Part shown: positions 40,668 to 50,627 of the stretch, one piece after another
Position numbering within the stretch: position 1 is the stretch's first letter
How the letters are laid out: each line of letters begins with the position of its first letter
From: Mycolicibacterium vulneris
Lineage (GTDB): Bacteria > Actinomycetota > Actinomycetes > Mycobacteriales > Mycobacteriaceae
Assembly (NCBI RefSeq): GCF_002104765.1
Contig: NZ_NCXM01000007.1
Coordinates: forward strand, 124,001 to 188,000
Length of the DNA stretch: 64,000 bases
Reading direction: 5' to 3'
The notes under the pieces: generated by a model
What the model saw: only the letters and a program-made list of their open reading frames with translations
What the model was told of the DNA's origin: nothing
The model's database searches: none
Program-made: the position numbers and the translations under genes

Positions 40668-40727
40668 TGTCGTAGAAAGAGATTATTGCACGCGCATATT
40701 GTCGCCTAGGGTAATAGTTCGTAAAAC

Positions 40728-42740
40728 TTAGCCGATGTGCAGGGGGTCGATCTGCACCCGGGCCGGCTCATGGGTTTGCCGGGCGCTGAGTACACCTACG
40801 CCGCGCCGCAGCGCGGCCGCCAGCGCCAGGCCCTGCTGGCGGGGCACGCGCACCAGCATCCGCGTCACCGGGGCACCGGCCGGCGTTCCGGCCGGGCGGC
40901 GCACCCCGGCCGGAAGGTCCACCGGCCCAAGCAAATCCGCGTGCAAGGAATCCTGGTCGGACAGCCGGGCCTCGTCGAGCAGCGCGGTCACGGCGCCGGC
41001 CGTCCCGTCGACGGCCGCCATGTGCACGCTGGGCGGCAGGCCGACCTCGGCCCGCGCGGTCACTTCCGCCTCCGCATGACCCACCGGATCCCAGCGGATC
41101 AGCGATTGCACTGTGGGAAGCGAGGATTCGGCGACCACCATGACCACGCCGCCGTCGCCGCGGGCGCGCACCAGCGCGGCGGCCGTCATCCAGCGCCACA
41201 GCGCGTCCTCGGCCGCGCGCAGGTCTTGGCGGCCCAACAGCGCCCAGGTGTCCAACAGCAGCGCCGCGCCATAACCGCCGGACGCCTGCGGCTCGGCGCC
41301 CGGGGTGGCCACCACCAGCGCCGGGCCGGCCGCGACCTCGGGCACCACGCCGTCGCCCGACGACGTGATCACCGCCGTGCCGGGGAACGCGCGGCCGAGT
41401 TCTTCGGCGGTGCGGCGCGCCCCGACGACGACGGCGCGCACCGCGTCCGACCCGCATCGCGCGCACCGGCGCGTCGGGTCGACGCGCCCGCACCAGCGGC
41501 ACAGCAGCGCCGCGCCGCCCTCCTGCAACGACAGCGGGCCCGTGCAGTGCCGGCACCGGGCGATCGTGCGGCACCGCGCGCAGGCCAGCGACGGGAGGTA
41601 TCCGCGCCGCGGCACCTGCACCAGCACCGGCGCCCCGGCCTGCAGCGCCGAACGGGCGGCGCGCAACGCGATGGACGGAATGCGCGCCGTGCGCGCCGCC
41701 GGGTCGCGCTCGTCGGCGTAGCCGGTGTCGTCCAGGGCGATCACCCGCGGCGTGCGGGCCCGCACCACCGGCCGCGCCGCGACGATGTCGTGGGCCCAGC
41801 CGCTCCGCACCAGCGCGTGGGCCTCGGCGGTGCGCACGTAGCCGCCGATCAGGGCGGCGCACCGGGCCTGATGCGCGCGCAGCATCGCCACCTCGCGGGC
41901 GTGTGGATACGGCGCCCGCGGCTCGGCCAGGCTGTCGTCGGCGTCGGCCCACACCATGACCAGCCCGAGATCGCTCAGCGGCGCGAACACCGCGCTGCGC
42001 GTGCCGATCACCAACCGCGCGGAACCGCGCAGCGCCGCCAGCCAGCGCCGGTACCGGGCCGCCGGGCCCAGGCCGGCCGACAGGGCCACCACGCTGCCCT
42101 CGTCGATCCGTGCCGTCGCGGCCTGCCACAGCGCGTCCAGGTCGCGCTGGTCGGGAACGATCGCCAGCGCCGATCGGCCGGTCCGCACGGTTTGCGCGGC
42201 GGCCTCGGCGAAGCGGTCCGTCCACGACTCGCCCGGCAGCGCCTGCCAGACGGCCCGGGCGGCCCGTGATTCGGCCAGCGCGGCCAGAAATTGAGCGCCC
42301 CGGCCGTAACCGTCCCAGCCCGACGGGTCGACGGGCTCCGGGACCGCCGCATCGCGGCTGACCAGGGCTTCCCGCTCCACCCGGGCGTGCCGGGCCGGTA
42401 CGGCCAGGCGCAGCACGTCGGGGCGGGTGCCCGCGTAGTGGGCGGCCACCGCGTCGACCAACCGGCGGATTTCCGGGGTGAGCACCGGCTCGGCCGACAC
42501 GACGCGATCGAGCCAGCCCAGCTTGCCGGGGTGATCGGTGTCGTTGCGGCGCTCCAGCACGAACCCGTCGACCAGCCGGCCGTGGAAGCGCACCCGCACC
42601 CGCACCCCGGGCTGCGCGTCGTCGGACTGCTCGGCCGACACCAGGTAGTCGAACTCCCGGTCCAGGTGCGGCACCGACAGCATCGGCAGCACCCGGGCGA
42701 TGGGCTCCACCTCGACGGGCGTGCGCGCGCTCGGACTCAC
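40728..42740 (-). CDS. priA: Primosomal protein N' (PriA), helicase motifs degenerate
   Basis: A 670-residue PriA homologue. The N-terminal DNA-binding domain (LPMLSVPHLDREFDYLVSAE) and the zinc-binding region (CARCRTIARCRHC, then CRWCGRVDPTRRCARCGS) are intact. Where PriA normally has the Walker A GxTGSGKT, this protein reads QALPGESWTDRF, and the DEEH box is WADADD. Actinobacterial PriA proteins, including Rv1402, commonly lack helicase residues, so this is a family trait rather than damage; it probably acts structurally at stalled forks. The start is GTG 42740. Confidence 0.88.
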   Translation of the reverse strand: MSPSARTPVEVEPIARVLPMLSVPHLDREFDYLVSAEQSDDAQPGVRVRVRFHGRLVDGFVLERRNDTDHPGKLGWLDRVVSAEPVLTPEIRRLVDAVAAHYAGTRPDVLRLAVPARHARVEREALVSRDAAVPEPVDPSGWDGYGRGAQFLAALAESRAARAVWQALPGESWTDRFAEAAAQTVRTGRSALAIVPDQRDLDALWQAATARIDEGSVVALSAGLGPAARYRRWLAALRGSARLVIGTRSAVFAPLSDLGLVMVWADADDSLAEPRAPYPHAREVAMLRAHQARCAALIGGYVRTAEAHALVRSGWAHDIVAARPVVRARTPRVIALDDTGYADERDPAARTARIPSIALRAARSALQAGAPVLVQVPRRGYLPSLACARCRTIARCRHCTGPLSLQEGGAALLCRWCGRVDPTRRCARCGSDAVRAVVVGARRTAEELGRAFPGTAVITSSGDGVVPEVAAGPALVVATPGAEPQASGGYGAALLLDTWALLGRQDLRAAEDALWRWMTAAALVRARGDGGVVMVVAESSLPTVQSLIRWDPVGHAEAEVTARAEVGLPPSVHMAAVDGTAGAVTALLDEARLSDQDSLHADLLGPVDLPAGVRRPAGTPAGAPVTRMLVRVPRQQGLALAAALRRGVGVLSARQTHEPARVQIDPLHIG

Positions 42741-42818
42741 CGCGTCCCCGGGCCGCGAATCATGTTGTCATCCAATTGCTTACCGTCCGGTCCGCAGCGT
42801 ACCGGGCACGGGCGACAA

Positions 42819-43580
42819 TCAGCCCTCGGCGGGCGCCGGGGCGTCCCCGGCGGCGTCGGCGGGAAGCTCGCGGCCGAAGAAGAACCCGGCCGTGATCAGG
42901 ATCTGGGCCGCCGCATACGACCACCAGATCGGGACCGCCAGCGCCTCATTGCCCAGGATGAAGCGGGCGATGGCGATCATCGAGTCCGAGACCGCGAAAC
43001 ACACCGCCCCCACCGCAGTCCAGATCGTCGGCAGTTTCGCCAACAGGGCCGTGCACACCATCGCGGTCAGCACCACGATGTAGACCGTCACCGGAAGCGT
43101 CAGCTTCTCCGCGCCCAGGTGGGGCCAGAACCAGGCCAGCAGCGCGATCGACGCCGCACACATCAGGACCACCGCAACGATGCGCACCGTCGACGGCGGC
43201 GCATCCTTCGAGAACGCCGGCACCAGCGGCAGCAGGGCGGCCAGAAAACACAAGTGCGCCAACAGGAATGCCGCCAGGCCCACCACGAAGGACAGCGTCC
43301 ACCACGGGATCGCCAGCACCCAGTCGCCGACCGCCGAGAGCAGCAGCGCCAGCATCAGCCACCGCCGCTCGCGGACGACGGCATGCCCCGCCGCGGCCAG
43401 CGTCAGCAGCAACGCCATCGAGGCCTTGAACGCCGGCTGCAGCACCCAGTGCCCGGTCAACTCGATTCCCGGCGGCGAGCGCAGCGCCAGCACGGTCAGG
43501 TAGATGCCGTAGGCCAGGGCCACCCAGCCGGCCGCCACCCAGGCGCCGGCCACCAGACGAGGTGCGTACGGTACGTCCAT
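42819..43580 (-). CDS. YhhN family membrane protein (lysoplasmalogenase-like)
   Basis: A 253-residue protein with about eight membrane segments ([72 protein letters not shown] and others), the YhhN/TMEM86 family; animal members hydrolyse lysoplasmalogen. Mycobacteria are not known for plasmalogens, so substrate is open. ATG 43580 is on the opposite strand from the lipI ATG 43579: the four bases CATG hold both start codons. It precedes priA (78-bp gap) and resembles Rv1401. Confidence 0.8.
   Translation of the reverse strand: MDVPYAPRLVAGAWVAAGWVALAYGIYLTVLALRSPPGIELTGHWVLQPAFKASMALLLTLAAAGHAVVRERRWLMLALLLSAVGDWVLAIPWWTLSFVVGLAAFLLAHLCFLAALLPLVPAFSKDAPPSTVRIVAVVLMCAASIALLAWFWPHLGAEKLTLPVTVYIVVLTAMVCTALLAKLPTIWTAVGAVCFAVSDSMIAIARFILGNEALAVPIWWSYAAAQILITAGFFFGRELPADAAGDAPAPAEG
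43567..43572 (+). promoter_or_regulatory. Probable -10 box for leaderless lipI
   Basis: TACGGT (TANNNT consensus) lies 6 nt before the lipI ATG, the spacing expected if transcription starts on the ATG itself. The same GCGTACGGT string precedes nlhH with the same spacing. No ribosome binding site is seen before lipI, in line with a leaderless mRNA. Confidence 0.55.
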
Positions 43581-44553
43581 GCCCAGCTTGGATAACACAG
43601 CCGACGAGAAACCCGCTATCGACCCCATCCTGCAGAAGGTACTGGATGCGGTTCCCTTCCGGCTATCCACTGAGGACGGAATCGACGCGGCGCGACAGCG
43701 GTTCCGCGACCTGCCGCGCCGGCCGCTGCACCCCGAGCTGCGGGTCGAGGACCGCACGATTCCCGGGCCCGCGGGCGCCATCGCGGTCCGGATCTATTGG
43801 CCGCCAACCCATTCCGACGCCTACCCGGCTGGCGCCCCGGCGCCGGTCGTGCTGTATTTCCACGGCGGCGGGTTCGTCATCGGCGACCTCGACACCCACG
43901 ACGGCACGGCCCGTCAGCACGCGGTCGGCGCCGACGCGATCGTGGTGTCCGTCGACTACCGGCTGGCCCCCGAGCACCCCTACCCCGCCGCGGTCGAAGA
44001 CGCTTGGGCCGCAACGCTTTGGGTCGCCGAGAACGCCGGCGAACTGCACGGCGACCCGAACCGGATCGCCGTCGCCGGGGATTCGGCCGGCGGCACCATC
44101 TCGGCCGCGGTGGCGCAGCGGGCGCGGGACAACGCCGCCCCGCCGATCGTGTTCCAGCTGATGTGGTATCCGTCGACCATGTGGGACGCGTCGCTGCCGT
44201 CATTCGCCGAGAACGCCACCGCACCGATCCTGGACGTCAAGGCCGTCGCGGAGTTCTCCCGTTGGTACGCAGGCGAAGTCGACATGTCCGATCCGCCGTC
44301 GGACATGGCGCCGGGGCGGGCGAAGGATCTGAGCAACCTGGCGCCGGCCTACATCGCGGTCGCCGGATACGACCCGCTGCGCGACGACGGCATCCGCTAC
44401 GGCGAATTGCTGACCGCCGCCGGCGTGGACGCCCGGGTGCACAACGCCGAGACGCTGGTGCACGGCTACCTGGGCTATGCCGGCGTGGTGCCCGCCGCCA
44501 CCGCGGCGCTCGAGGGCGGACTGGCCGCGCTGCGAAGCGCCCTGCACCGGTGA
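43579..44553 (+). CDS. lipI: Esterase LipI (HSL family)
   Basis: A 324-residue hormone-sensitive-lipase-type esterase. The oxyanion hole HGGG is at residues 95-98, the nucleophile GDSAGG at 167-172 (Ser169), the acid in GYDPLRDDG and the His in [10 protein letters not shown]. Its start [17 protein letters not shown] matches what I recall of M. tuberculosis LipI (Rv1400c), so the unusual shared start with the divergent gene is believable. It is paralogous to nlhH, which follows after 22 bp, and probably hydrolyses short-chain esters. Confidence 0.9.
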   Translation: MPSLDNTADEKPAIDPILQKVLDAVPFRLSTEDGIDAARQRFRDLPRRPLHPELRVEDRTIPGPAGAIAVRIYWPPTHSDAYPAGAPAPVVLYFHGGGFVIGDLDTHDGTARQHAVGADAIVVSVDYRLAPEHPYPAAVEDAWAATLWVAENAGELHGDPNRIAVAGDSAGGTISAAVAQRARDNAAPPIVFQLMWYPSTMWDASLPSFAENATAPILDVKAVAEFSRWYAGEVDMSDPPSDMAPGRAKDLSNLAPAYIAVAGYDPLRDDGIRYGELLTAAGVDARVHNAETLVHGYLGYAGVVPAATAALEGGLAALRSALHR

Positions 44554-44563
44554 CCCCGCAGCG

Positions 44564-44569
44564 TACGGT
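44564..44569 (+). promoter_or_regulatory. Probable -10 box for leaderless nlhH
   Basis: TACGGT lies 6 nt before the nlhH ATG inside the 22-bp lipI-nlhH gap, repeating the lipI arrangement (GCGTACGGTA, then 5-6 nt, then ATG). This suggests nlhH has its own leaderless promoter besides read-through from lipI. Confidence 0.5.
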
Positions 44570-44575
44570 AAACGC

Positions 44576-45538
44576 ATGAGCGAGCCGACCACCGCCCGGC
44601 CCGGGATCGATCCGACGTTCAAGTCGCTGCTCGACGCCTTTCCGATGACCTTCCGCGAGGCCGACGGTGTCGAGGTCGCCCGCTCGCGTCTCCGGCTGCT
44701 CAAGGTGCCGCCCAAAATGCTGCCGGACCTGCGGATCGAGAACCGTACGATCGCCCACGGCGAGCGCACCGACATCCCGGTGCGCATCTACTGGCCCGAC
44801 AGTGACGCCAGCCCGCTGCCCGTGGTCGTCTTCTATCACGGCGGCGGCTTTTGCCTGGGCGACCTGGACACGCACGACCCGGTCGCCCGTGCGCACGCCG
44901 TCGGCGCCGAGGCCGTCGTGGTGTCCGTCGGCTACCGGCTGGCCCCCGAGCACCCGTTCCCGGCCGGCGTGGACGACTGCTGGGCGGCGCTGCAATGGGT
45001 CGCCGAGAACGCGGCCGAGCTCGGCGGCGACCCGAACAACATCGCCGTGGCCGGCGACTCGGCGGGCGGCAATCTCGCCGCCGTGACGGCGCTGCTGGCC
45101 CGCGACAACGGCGGCCCGGCACTGCGCTTCCAGTTGCTCTGGTACCCGACCGTCACCGCGGACCTGTCCCTGCCTGCGTACACCGACAACGCCGACGCGC
45201 CGATCCTGAACCGTGAGGTCATCGACGCTTTCCTGTCCTGGTACGTACCCGACCTGGATATCACCGACCCGAAGGCACTGCCCACCACCATGGCCCCCGC
45301 GAACGCCGCGGACCTGTCCGGGCTGGCGCCCGCCTACATCGGCACCGCCGAACACGATCCGCTGCGCGATGACGGGGCTTGTTACGCCGAGCTGCTGGGC
45401 GCCGCCGGCGTGCCGGTGGAGCTGAGCAACGAGCCCACCCTGGTGCACGGGTTCGTCAGTTTCGCCCTGGCGATACCCGCCGCCGCGGAGGCCACCGAGC
45501 GCGGCCTCACGGCTCTTCGCAAGGCACTGCACCCCTAG
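44576..45538 (+). CDS. nlhH: Carboxylesterase NlhH (LipH)
   Basis: A 320-residue HSL-family esterase. HGGG at residues 88-91, GDSAGG at 160-165 (Ser162), EHDPLRDDG for the acid and LVHGFVSFA for the His. M. tuberculosis NlhH (Rv1399c, 319 residues) hydrolyses short-chain esters such as p-nitrophenyl butyrate. ATG 44576 starts MSEPTTARPGIDPTFKSLLD and matches that family. It is about as similar to lipI as expected for a tandem duplication, and is followed after 10 bp by a monooxygenase gene. Confidence 0.92.
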   Translation: MSEPTTARPGIDPTFKSLLDAFPMTFREADGVEVARSRLRLLKVPPKMLPDLRIENRTIAHGERTDIPVRIYWPDSDASPLPVVVFYHGGGFCLGDLDTHDPVARAHAVGAEAVVVSVGYRLAPEHPFPAGVDDCWAALQWVAENAAELGGDPNNIAVAGDSAGGNLAAVTALLARDNGGPALRFQLLWYPTVTADLSLPAYTDNADAPILNREVIDAFLSWYVPDLDITDPKALPTTMAPANAADLSGLAPAYIGTAEHDPLRDDGACYAELLGAAGVPVELSNEPTLVHGFVSFALAIPAAAEATERGLTALRKALHP

Positions 45539-45548
45539 GCAGGCAACG

Positions 45549-47069
45549 ATGGTCCCGCACGAAGACGAAGCCCCCGACTATCACACGCTGATCATCGGCG
45601 CCGGGTTCTCCGGCATCGGTGCGGCGATCAACCTGGACAGGGCCGGGCTGCCCGATTACCTGGTGATAGAGGCCGGCGACGGGGTCGGCGGCACCTGGCA
45701 CTGGAACACGTATCCCGGTATCGCCGTGGACATTCCGTCGTTCTCCTACCAGTTCTCCTTCGAGCAGAGCCAGCACTGGTCGCGCACCTACGCGCCGGGC
45801 CGGGAGCTCAAGGCCTACGCCGAACACTGCGCCGACAAGTACGGCATCCGCTCGCGGATCCGGTTCAACACCAAGGTGCAAACCGCCGAGTATGACGACG
45901 AGCGCGGCCTGTGGCGGGTGCAGACCGACCCGGCCGGAGTGGGGGCACCTCCCGGTTGCGGGGGCATCACGGCGCGATTTCTGATCAGCGCCTGCGGCGT
46001 ACTGACGGTGCCGAACCTGCCCGACATCGACGGCGTCGACTCGTTCGGCGGCATCACCATGCATACCGCGCGGTGGGATCACGGCCAGGATCTGCGCGGC
46101 AAGCGCGTCGCGGTGATCGGCACCGGCGCCTCGGCCGTCCAGGTGATTCCCGAGATCGCGCCAATCGTGTCGTCGCTCACGGTGTTTCAGCGCACCCCGA
46201 TCTGGTGCTTCCCCAAGTTCGACGTTCCGCTGCCGGCTCCGGCGCGCTGGGCGATGCGAATTCCCGGCGGCAAGTTCCTGCAGCGCCTGCTCAGTCAGGC
46301 CTACGTGGAGCTCACCTTCCCCATCTCGGCGCACTACTTCACGGTCCTCCCGCTGGCCAAGAGGATGGCCTCGTTTGGGAAATCCTATCTGCAGCAACAG
46401 GTTCAGGATCCGGACGTGCGTGAGCAGCTCACCCCGCAGTACGCGGTGGGCTGCAAACGCCCCGGCTTCCACAACGGCTACCTCGCCACGTTCAACCGCG
46501 ACAACGTGCGGCTGGTCACCGAACCGATCGACAAGATCACACCCGACGCGGTGGCCACCACCGACGGCGAGAACCACGAGATCGACGTGCTGATCCTGGC
46601 GACCGGGTTCAAGGTGATGGACCCTGACAACGTGCCGACCTTCGCCGTGACCGGGAGCGGCGGAAAGTCGTTGAGCCGCTTCTGGGACGAGCACCGGCTG
46701 CAGGCCTACGAGGGTGTCACCGTGCCGGGATTTCCCAACCTCTTTACCGTGTTCGGCCCGTACGGTTACGTCGGCTCTTCGTATTTCGCGCTGATCGAGG
46801 CGCAGACGCATCACATCGTGCGCTGCCTCAAGCGGGCCAAGCGCGTCGGCGCGACCCGCGTCGAGGTGAGCCAGGAGGCCAACGACCGCTACTTCGCCGA
46901 GATGATGCGCCGCCGGCCCCGGCAGATCTTCTGGCAGGACAGCTGCCGGCTGGCCAACAGCTACTACTTCGACAAGAACGGTGACGTGCCGCTGCGGCCG
47001 GGCACCACCCCGGAGGTGTACTGGCGCAGCCGGCGATTCGACCTGGACGACTACCGGTTCACCCGCTAG
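45549..47069 (+). CDS. Baeyer-Villiger-type flavin monooxygenase (Rv1393c-like)
   Basis: A 506-residue FAD/NADPH monooxygenase. FAD motif IIGAGFSGIG at residues 15-24, the BVMO fingerprint FGGITMHTARW near 165-175, and NADPH motif VAVIGTGASAVQVIPEIA just after. Such enzymes turn ketones to esters. In this operon two esterases precede it (lipI, nlhH), so ketone to ester to alcohol plus acid is an attractive pathway inference, the substrate being unknown. In M. tuberculosis the equivalent Rv1393c is separated from nlhH by several genes absent here. Confidence 0.87.
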   Translation: MVPHEDEAPDYHTLIIGAGFSGIGAAINLDRAGLPDYLVIEAGDGVGGTWHWNTYPGIAVDIPSFSYQFSFEQSQHWSRTYAPGRELKAYAEHCADKYGIRSRIRFNTKVQTAEYDDERGLWRVQTDPAGVGAPPGCGGITARFLISACGVLTVPNLPDIDGVDSFGGITMHTARWDHGQDLRGKRVAVIGTGASAVQVIPEIAPIVSSLTVFQRTPIWCFPKFDVPLPAPARWAMRIPGGKFLQRLLSQAYVELTFPISAHYFTVLPLAKRMASFGKSYLQQQVQDPDVREQLTPQYAVGCKRPGFHNGYLATFNRDNVRLVTEPIDKITPDAVATTDGENHEIDVLILATGFKVMDPDNVPTFAVTGSGGKSLSRFWDEHRLQAYEGVTVPGFPNLFTVFGPYGYVGSSYFALIEAQTHHIVRCLKRAKRVGATRVEVSQEANDRYFAEMMRRRPRQIFWQDSCRLANSYYFDKNGDVPLRPGTTPEVYWRSRRFDLDDYRFTR

Positions 47070-47078
47070 CGTGCTCAC

Positions 47079-47642
47079 GTGGCAAAGGAATTTCCGAGCA
47101 TCGACAGGTCGCTTCGCGACTTCATCCGGGAGCAGGCCGTATTCTTCGTCGCCACCGCTCCGTCCGAAGGTGGGCGAATCAACCTGTCCCCCAAGGGATA
47201 TCGCGACACGTTCGCAGTTCTCGACGAGCACACCGTCGCCTACCTGGATCTGTTCGGCAGCGGCGTGGAAACCATCGCCCATCTGCGCGACAATGGCCGG
47301 ATCACCGTCATGTTCTGCTCGTTCACCCGCAACTCGCGGATCCTGCGGCTGTTCGGCACCGGACGGGTGATCCGCCCGGACGACACCGAATTCGCTGCTC
47401 TGATGCGACATTTCGGCGACCAGCACGCGGGGGTCCGCACCATCATCGTGATCGATGTGGAGCGGATCGCCGATGCGTGCGGATTCGCGGTGCCCTATTA
47501 CGATCTCGTCGACGAACGGCCGGTGCTCGACGCCGCGCATCGCAAGGCCATCGACGGCCAGTACAGCCGGCTGATCGATCGCAACCGGCGCAGCATCGAC
47601 GGGCTACCCGCGCTGGACGCGGATCACCCCCTGCCGCGTTAG
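47079..47642 (+). CDS. Pyridoxamine 5'-phosphate oxidase-fold protein
   Basis: A 187-residue protein of the split-barrel flavin/F420-binding class (PPOX-like). Typical blocks: [46 protein letters not shown] and [15 protein letters not shown]. Cofactor (FMN, haem or F420) cannot be set from sequence. The start is GTG 47079, 9 bp after the monooxygenase stop, so it is probably in that operon and could serve redox supply. Its stop codon overlaps the metK stop on the other strand (47639-47642). Confidence 0.8.
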   Translation: MAKEFPSIDRSLRDFIREQAVFFVATAPSEGGRINLSPKGYRDTFAVLDEHTVAYLDLFGSGVETIAHLRDNGRITVMFCSFTRNSRILRLFGTGRVIRPDDTEFAALMRHFGDQHAGVRTIIVIDVERIADACGFAVPYYDLVDERPVLDAAHRKAIDGQYSRLIDRNRRSIDGLPALDADHPLPR

Positions 47643-48850
47643 ATCGCGCGCTTGAGGTCGTCGACCTTGTTCAGCTGCTCCCAGGGCAGCTCGACGTCGG
47701 TGCGGCCGAAGTGGCCGTACGCGGCCGTCTGCGCGTAGATCGGGCGCAGCAGGTCCAGGTCGCGGATGATCGCGCCGGGCCGCAGGTCGAAGACCTCGGG
47801 GACGATCTTCTCGATCTTGACCGGGTCGACCGTCGCGGTGCCGAAGGTCTCGATGAACAGCCCGACCGGGGCGGCCTTGCCGATGGCGTAGGCCACCTGG
47901 ACCTCGACCCGCTCCGCCAGCCCGGCGGCGACGATGTTCTTGGCCACCCAGCGCATCGCGTAGGCCGCCGAACGGTCCACCTTGGACGGATCCTTGCCGG
48001 AAAAGGCACCGCCGCCGTGGCGGGCCCAGCCGCCGTACGTGTCCACGATGATCTTGCGGCCGGTCAGGCCGGCGTCGCCCATCGGGCCGCCGAGGACGAA
48101 CTTGCCGGTCGGGTTCACCAGCACCCGCGTCGCCGACGAGTCCAGGGTGTCGTGGGCCAGCTCCTCGAGCACGGTCTTGAGCACGTGCTGGCGGATGTCG
48201 GGATCGAGCGTCTTCTCCAGGTCGATGCCGTCGGCGTGCTGGGTGGAGACCACCACGGTGTCCAGGCGAACCGGAACGTCGTCCTCGTACTCGATGGTGA
48301 CCTGCGTCTTGCCGTCCGGTCGCAGGTAAGGCAGCGTGCCGTTCTTGCGGACCTCGGTCAACTTCCGCGACAGCCGGTGGGCCAGCGCGATCGGCAGCGG
48401 CATCCGCTCGGGGGTGTCGTTGATCGCGTAGCCGAACATCAGGCCCTGGTCGCCGGCGCCCTGGGCGTCCAGCGGGTCGGCGGCACCCTCGACGCGGTGC
48501 TCGTGGGCGGTGTCCACACCCTGGGCGATGTCGGGTGACTGCGCCCCGATGCCGATGTTGACCCCACAGGTGCTCCCGTCGAAGCCCTTCTCCGAGGAGT
48601 CGTAGCCGATGTCGAGGATGCGCTCGCGAACCGTGTTGGTGATGTCGGCGAACGCCTCCTTGGCCGTCGTGGTCACCTCACCCACCACGTGCACCTGTCC
48701 GGTGGTGACCAGCGTCTCGACAGCGACACGTGAACGGGGATCCTGCGCGAGGAGGGCGTCGAGGACCGAATCGCTGATCGCGTCACAGATCTTGTCGGGA
48801 TGTCCCTCAGTCACCGACTCACTGGTAAACAGGCGACCCTTTTCGCTCAC
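47639..48850 (-). CDS. metK: S-adenosylmethionine synthase
   Basis: A 403-residue enzyme making SAM from methionine and ATP; length equals Rv1392. Motifs: [12 protein letters not shown] (substrate), [12 protein letters not shown] and the P-loop-like [16 protein letters not shown]. The start is GTG 48850. It follows coaBC after 96 bp and ends against the convergent PPOX gene. No SAM riboswitch is evident in the short leader. Confidence 0.97.
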   Translation of the reverse strand: MSEKGRLFTSESVTEGHPDKICDAISDSVLDALLAQDPRSRVAVETLVTTGQVHVVGEVTTTAKEAFADITNTVRERILDIGYDSSEKGFDGSTCGVNIGIGAQSPDIAQGVDTAHEHRVEGAADPLDAQGAGDQGLMFGYAINDTPERMPLPIALAHRLSRKLTEVRKNGTLPYLRPDGKTQVTIEYEDDVPVRLDTVVVSTQHADGIDLEKTLDPDIRQHVLKTVLEELAHDTLDSSATRVLVNPTGKFVLGGPMGDAGLTGRKIIVDTYGGWARHGGGAFSGKDPSKVDRSAAYAMRWVAKNIVAAGLAERVEVQVAYAIGKAAPVGLFIETFGTATVDPVKIEKIVPEVFDLRPGAIIRDLDLLRPIYAQTAAYGHFGRTDVELPWEQLNKVDDLKRAI

Positions 48851-48946
48851 AATGACAATCCTTCCAATTAGTTAGTTAGCCGAATTATATCGGTTGGCGT
48901 CGGCCCGGCCAGCACCTGCCCCGGTGCCGAGAAGAACTCGACCGTG

Positions 48947-50212
48947 CTATCCGCCGTCCCCCTGCAGGAACGCGGCGATCGCATCCACGATACGACTGGC
49001 CATCAATGTCTTGGAGCCGTGCTGCAGCGCCGACTCGGTACCGTCGGCCGCCAGCAGCCAGCCGTCGTTGCTGTCCACCTCGAAGGCCCGGCCGTCGCCC
49101 ACCGCGTTGACGACCAACAGGTCGCAGCCCTTATTGCGCAGCTTCGCCCGGGCGTGAAACAGCACGTCCCCGTTGGCATCGCCGGTCTCGGCGGCGAATC
49201 CCACGATGGCACGCATGTTGGGCAGCTCGCCGTTGGCCCGCGCCCGCACCGCACCCGCCAGCACGTCGTCGTTGCGGACCAACTCGATGGTGGGGGGCTG
49301 GTCTTGCTCCTTCGAGCCCTTTTTGATCTTGGCGGCCGCAACCCGGGCCGGCCGGAAGTCGGCGACGGCGGCGGCCATCACCAACACGTCCGCCTCGGAA
49401 GCGTGCTTGGCGACCGCGTCGCCAAGTTGTTGGGCCGAGCTGACATGGACCACCTCGACGCCGGCGGGGTCGATCAACCCGGCGGTGTGCCCGGCGATCA
49501 GCGTGACCTCCGCGCCGCGCTGGGCGGCGACCCGCGCCACCGCATAACCCTGCTTGCCGGAGCTGCGGTTGCCGATGAAGCGGACCGGGTCGACCGGTTC
49601 ACGCGTGCCCCCGGCCGTCACCAGCACCTTGCAGCCGGCGAGGTCGTAGGGCAGCGCGTCGTGGCGTTCCAGCAGCAGATGAGCCAGCGTGGTGATCTCC
49701 TCGGCCTCCGGTAGCCGGCCCGAGCCGCTGTCCGTCCCGGTGAGCCGCCCGGCGGCGGGTTCGAGCACGACTGCTCCCCGGCGGCGCAGCGTGGCCACGT
49801 TTTCGACGGTGGCCGGGTGCAACCACATCTCGGTGTGCATCGCCGGCGCGAACAGCACCGGACATCGCGCGGTGAGCAGGGTGGCGGTCAGCAGGTCGTC
49901 GGCCCGGCCGTGTACCGCCCGGGCCAGCAGGTCCGCGGTGGCCGGCGCGACGACGACCAGGTCGGCCTGCTTGCCGAGCTGGACGTGCGGAACCTCCGGC
50001 ACGTCGTTGAAGACGCCGGTGTGCACCGGCTGGCCGGAGAGCGCCTCGAAGGTGGCGGAACCGACGAAACGCAGCGCGGACTCGGTCGGGATGACGCGGA
50101 CCGAATGACCGGCCTCGGCGAGCTGACGGACGACCGTGCACGCCTTATAGGCGGCGATACCGCCGGAGACGCCGACGATTACTCTTTTCGCGACCCGATC
50201 GCGGTTGTCCAC
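48947..50212 (-). CDS. coaBC: Bifunctional PPC synthetase/decarboxylase CoaBC (Dfp)
   Basis: A 421-residue coenzyme A biosynthesis enzyme. The N-terminal flavoprotein decarboxylase domain (VGVSGGIAAYKACTVVRQLA, VVVAPATADLLARA, APAMHTEMW) spans about residues 1-180; the synthetase domain starts at KVLVTAGGTREPVDPVRFIG, followed by NRSSGKQGYA. Mycobacterial CoaBC forms a dodecamer. The start is GTG 50212, 21 bp after rpoZ, in the order gmk-rpoZ-coaBC-metK. Confidence 0.95.
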   Translation of the reverse strand: MDNRDRVAKRVIVGVSGGIAAYKACTVVRQLAEAGHSVRVIPTESALRFVGSATFEALSGQPVHTGVFNDVPEVPHVQLGKQADLVVVAPATADLLARAVHGRADDLLTATLLTARCPVLFAPAMHTEMWLHPATVENVATLRRRGAVVLEPAAGRLTGTDSGSGRLPEAEEITTLAHLLLERHDALPYDLAGCKVLVTAGGTREPVDPVRFIGNRSSGKQGYAVARVAAQRGAEVTLIAGHTAGLIDPAGVEVVHVSSAQQLGDAVAKHASEADVLVMAAAVADFRPARVAAAKIKKGSKEQDQPPTIELVRNDDVLAGAVRARANGELPNMRAIVGFAAETGDANGDVLFHARAKLRNKGCDLLVVNAVGDGRAFEVDSNDGWLLAADGTESALQHGSKTLMASRIVDAIAAFLQGDGG

Positions 50213-50233
50213 AGCGCGCCCGGCCCGGCCCTG

Positions 50234-50560
<327 letters not shown>

Positions 50561-50627
50561 TTAGGTCAATCTCCTGGCGGATTGTCAGCGGCTCGTCGCC
50601 GCTGAAAGAACTGAAAAAATTCGGTGG

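Noticed and set aside
40737..42269. 510-residue plus-strand open frame
   Set aside because: Antisense to priA; Arg/Gly/Ala-rich with no family resemblance.
40728..42740. priA as a pseudogene because its helicase motifs are missing
   Set aside because: The frame is intact at full length, and loss of these motifs is a known feature of actinobacterial PriA.
48851..48946. SAM riboswitch upstream of metK
   Set aside because: The coaBC-metK gap is under 100 bp and shows no SAM-riboswitch core.
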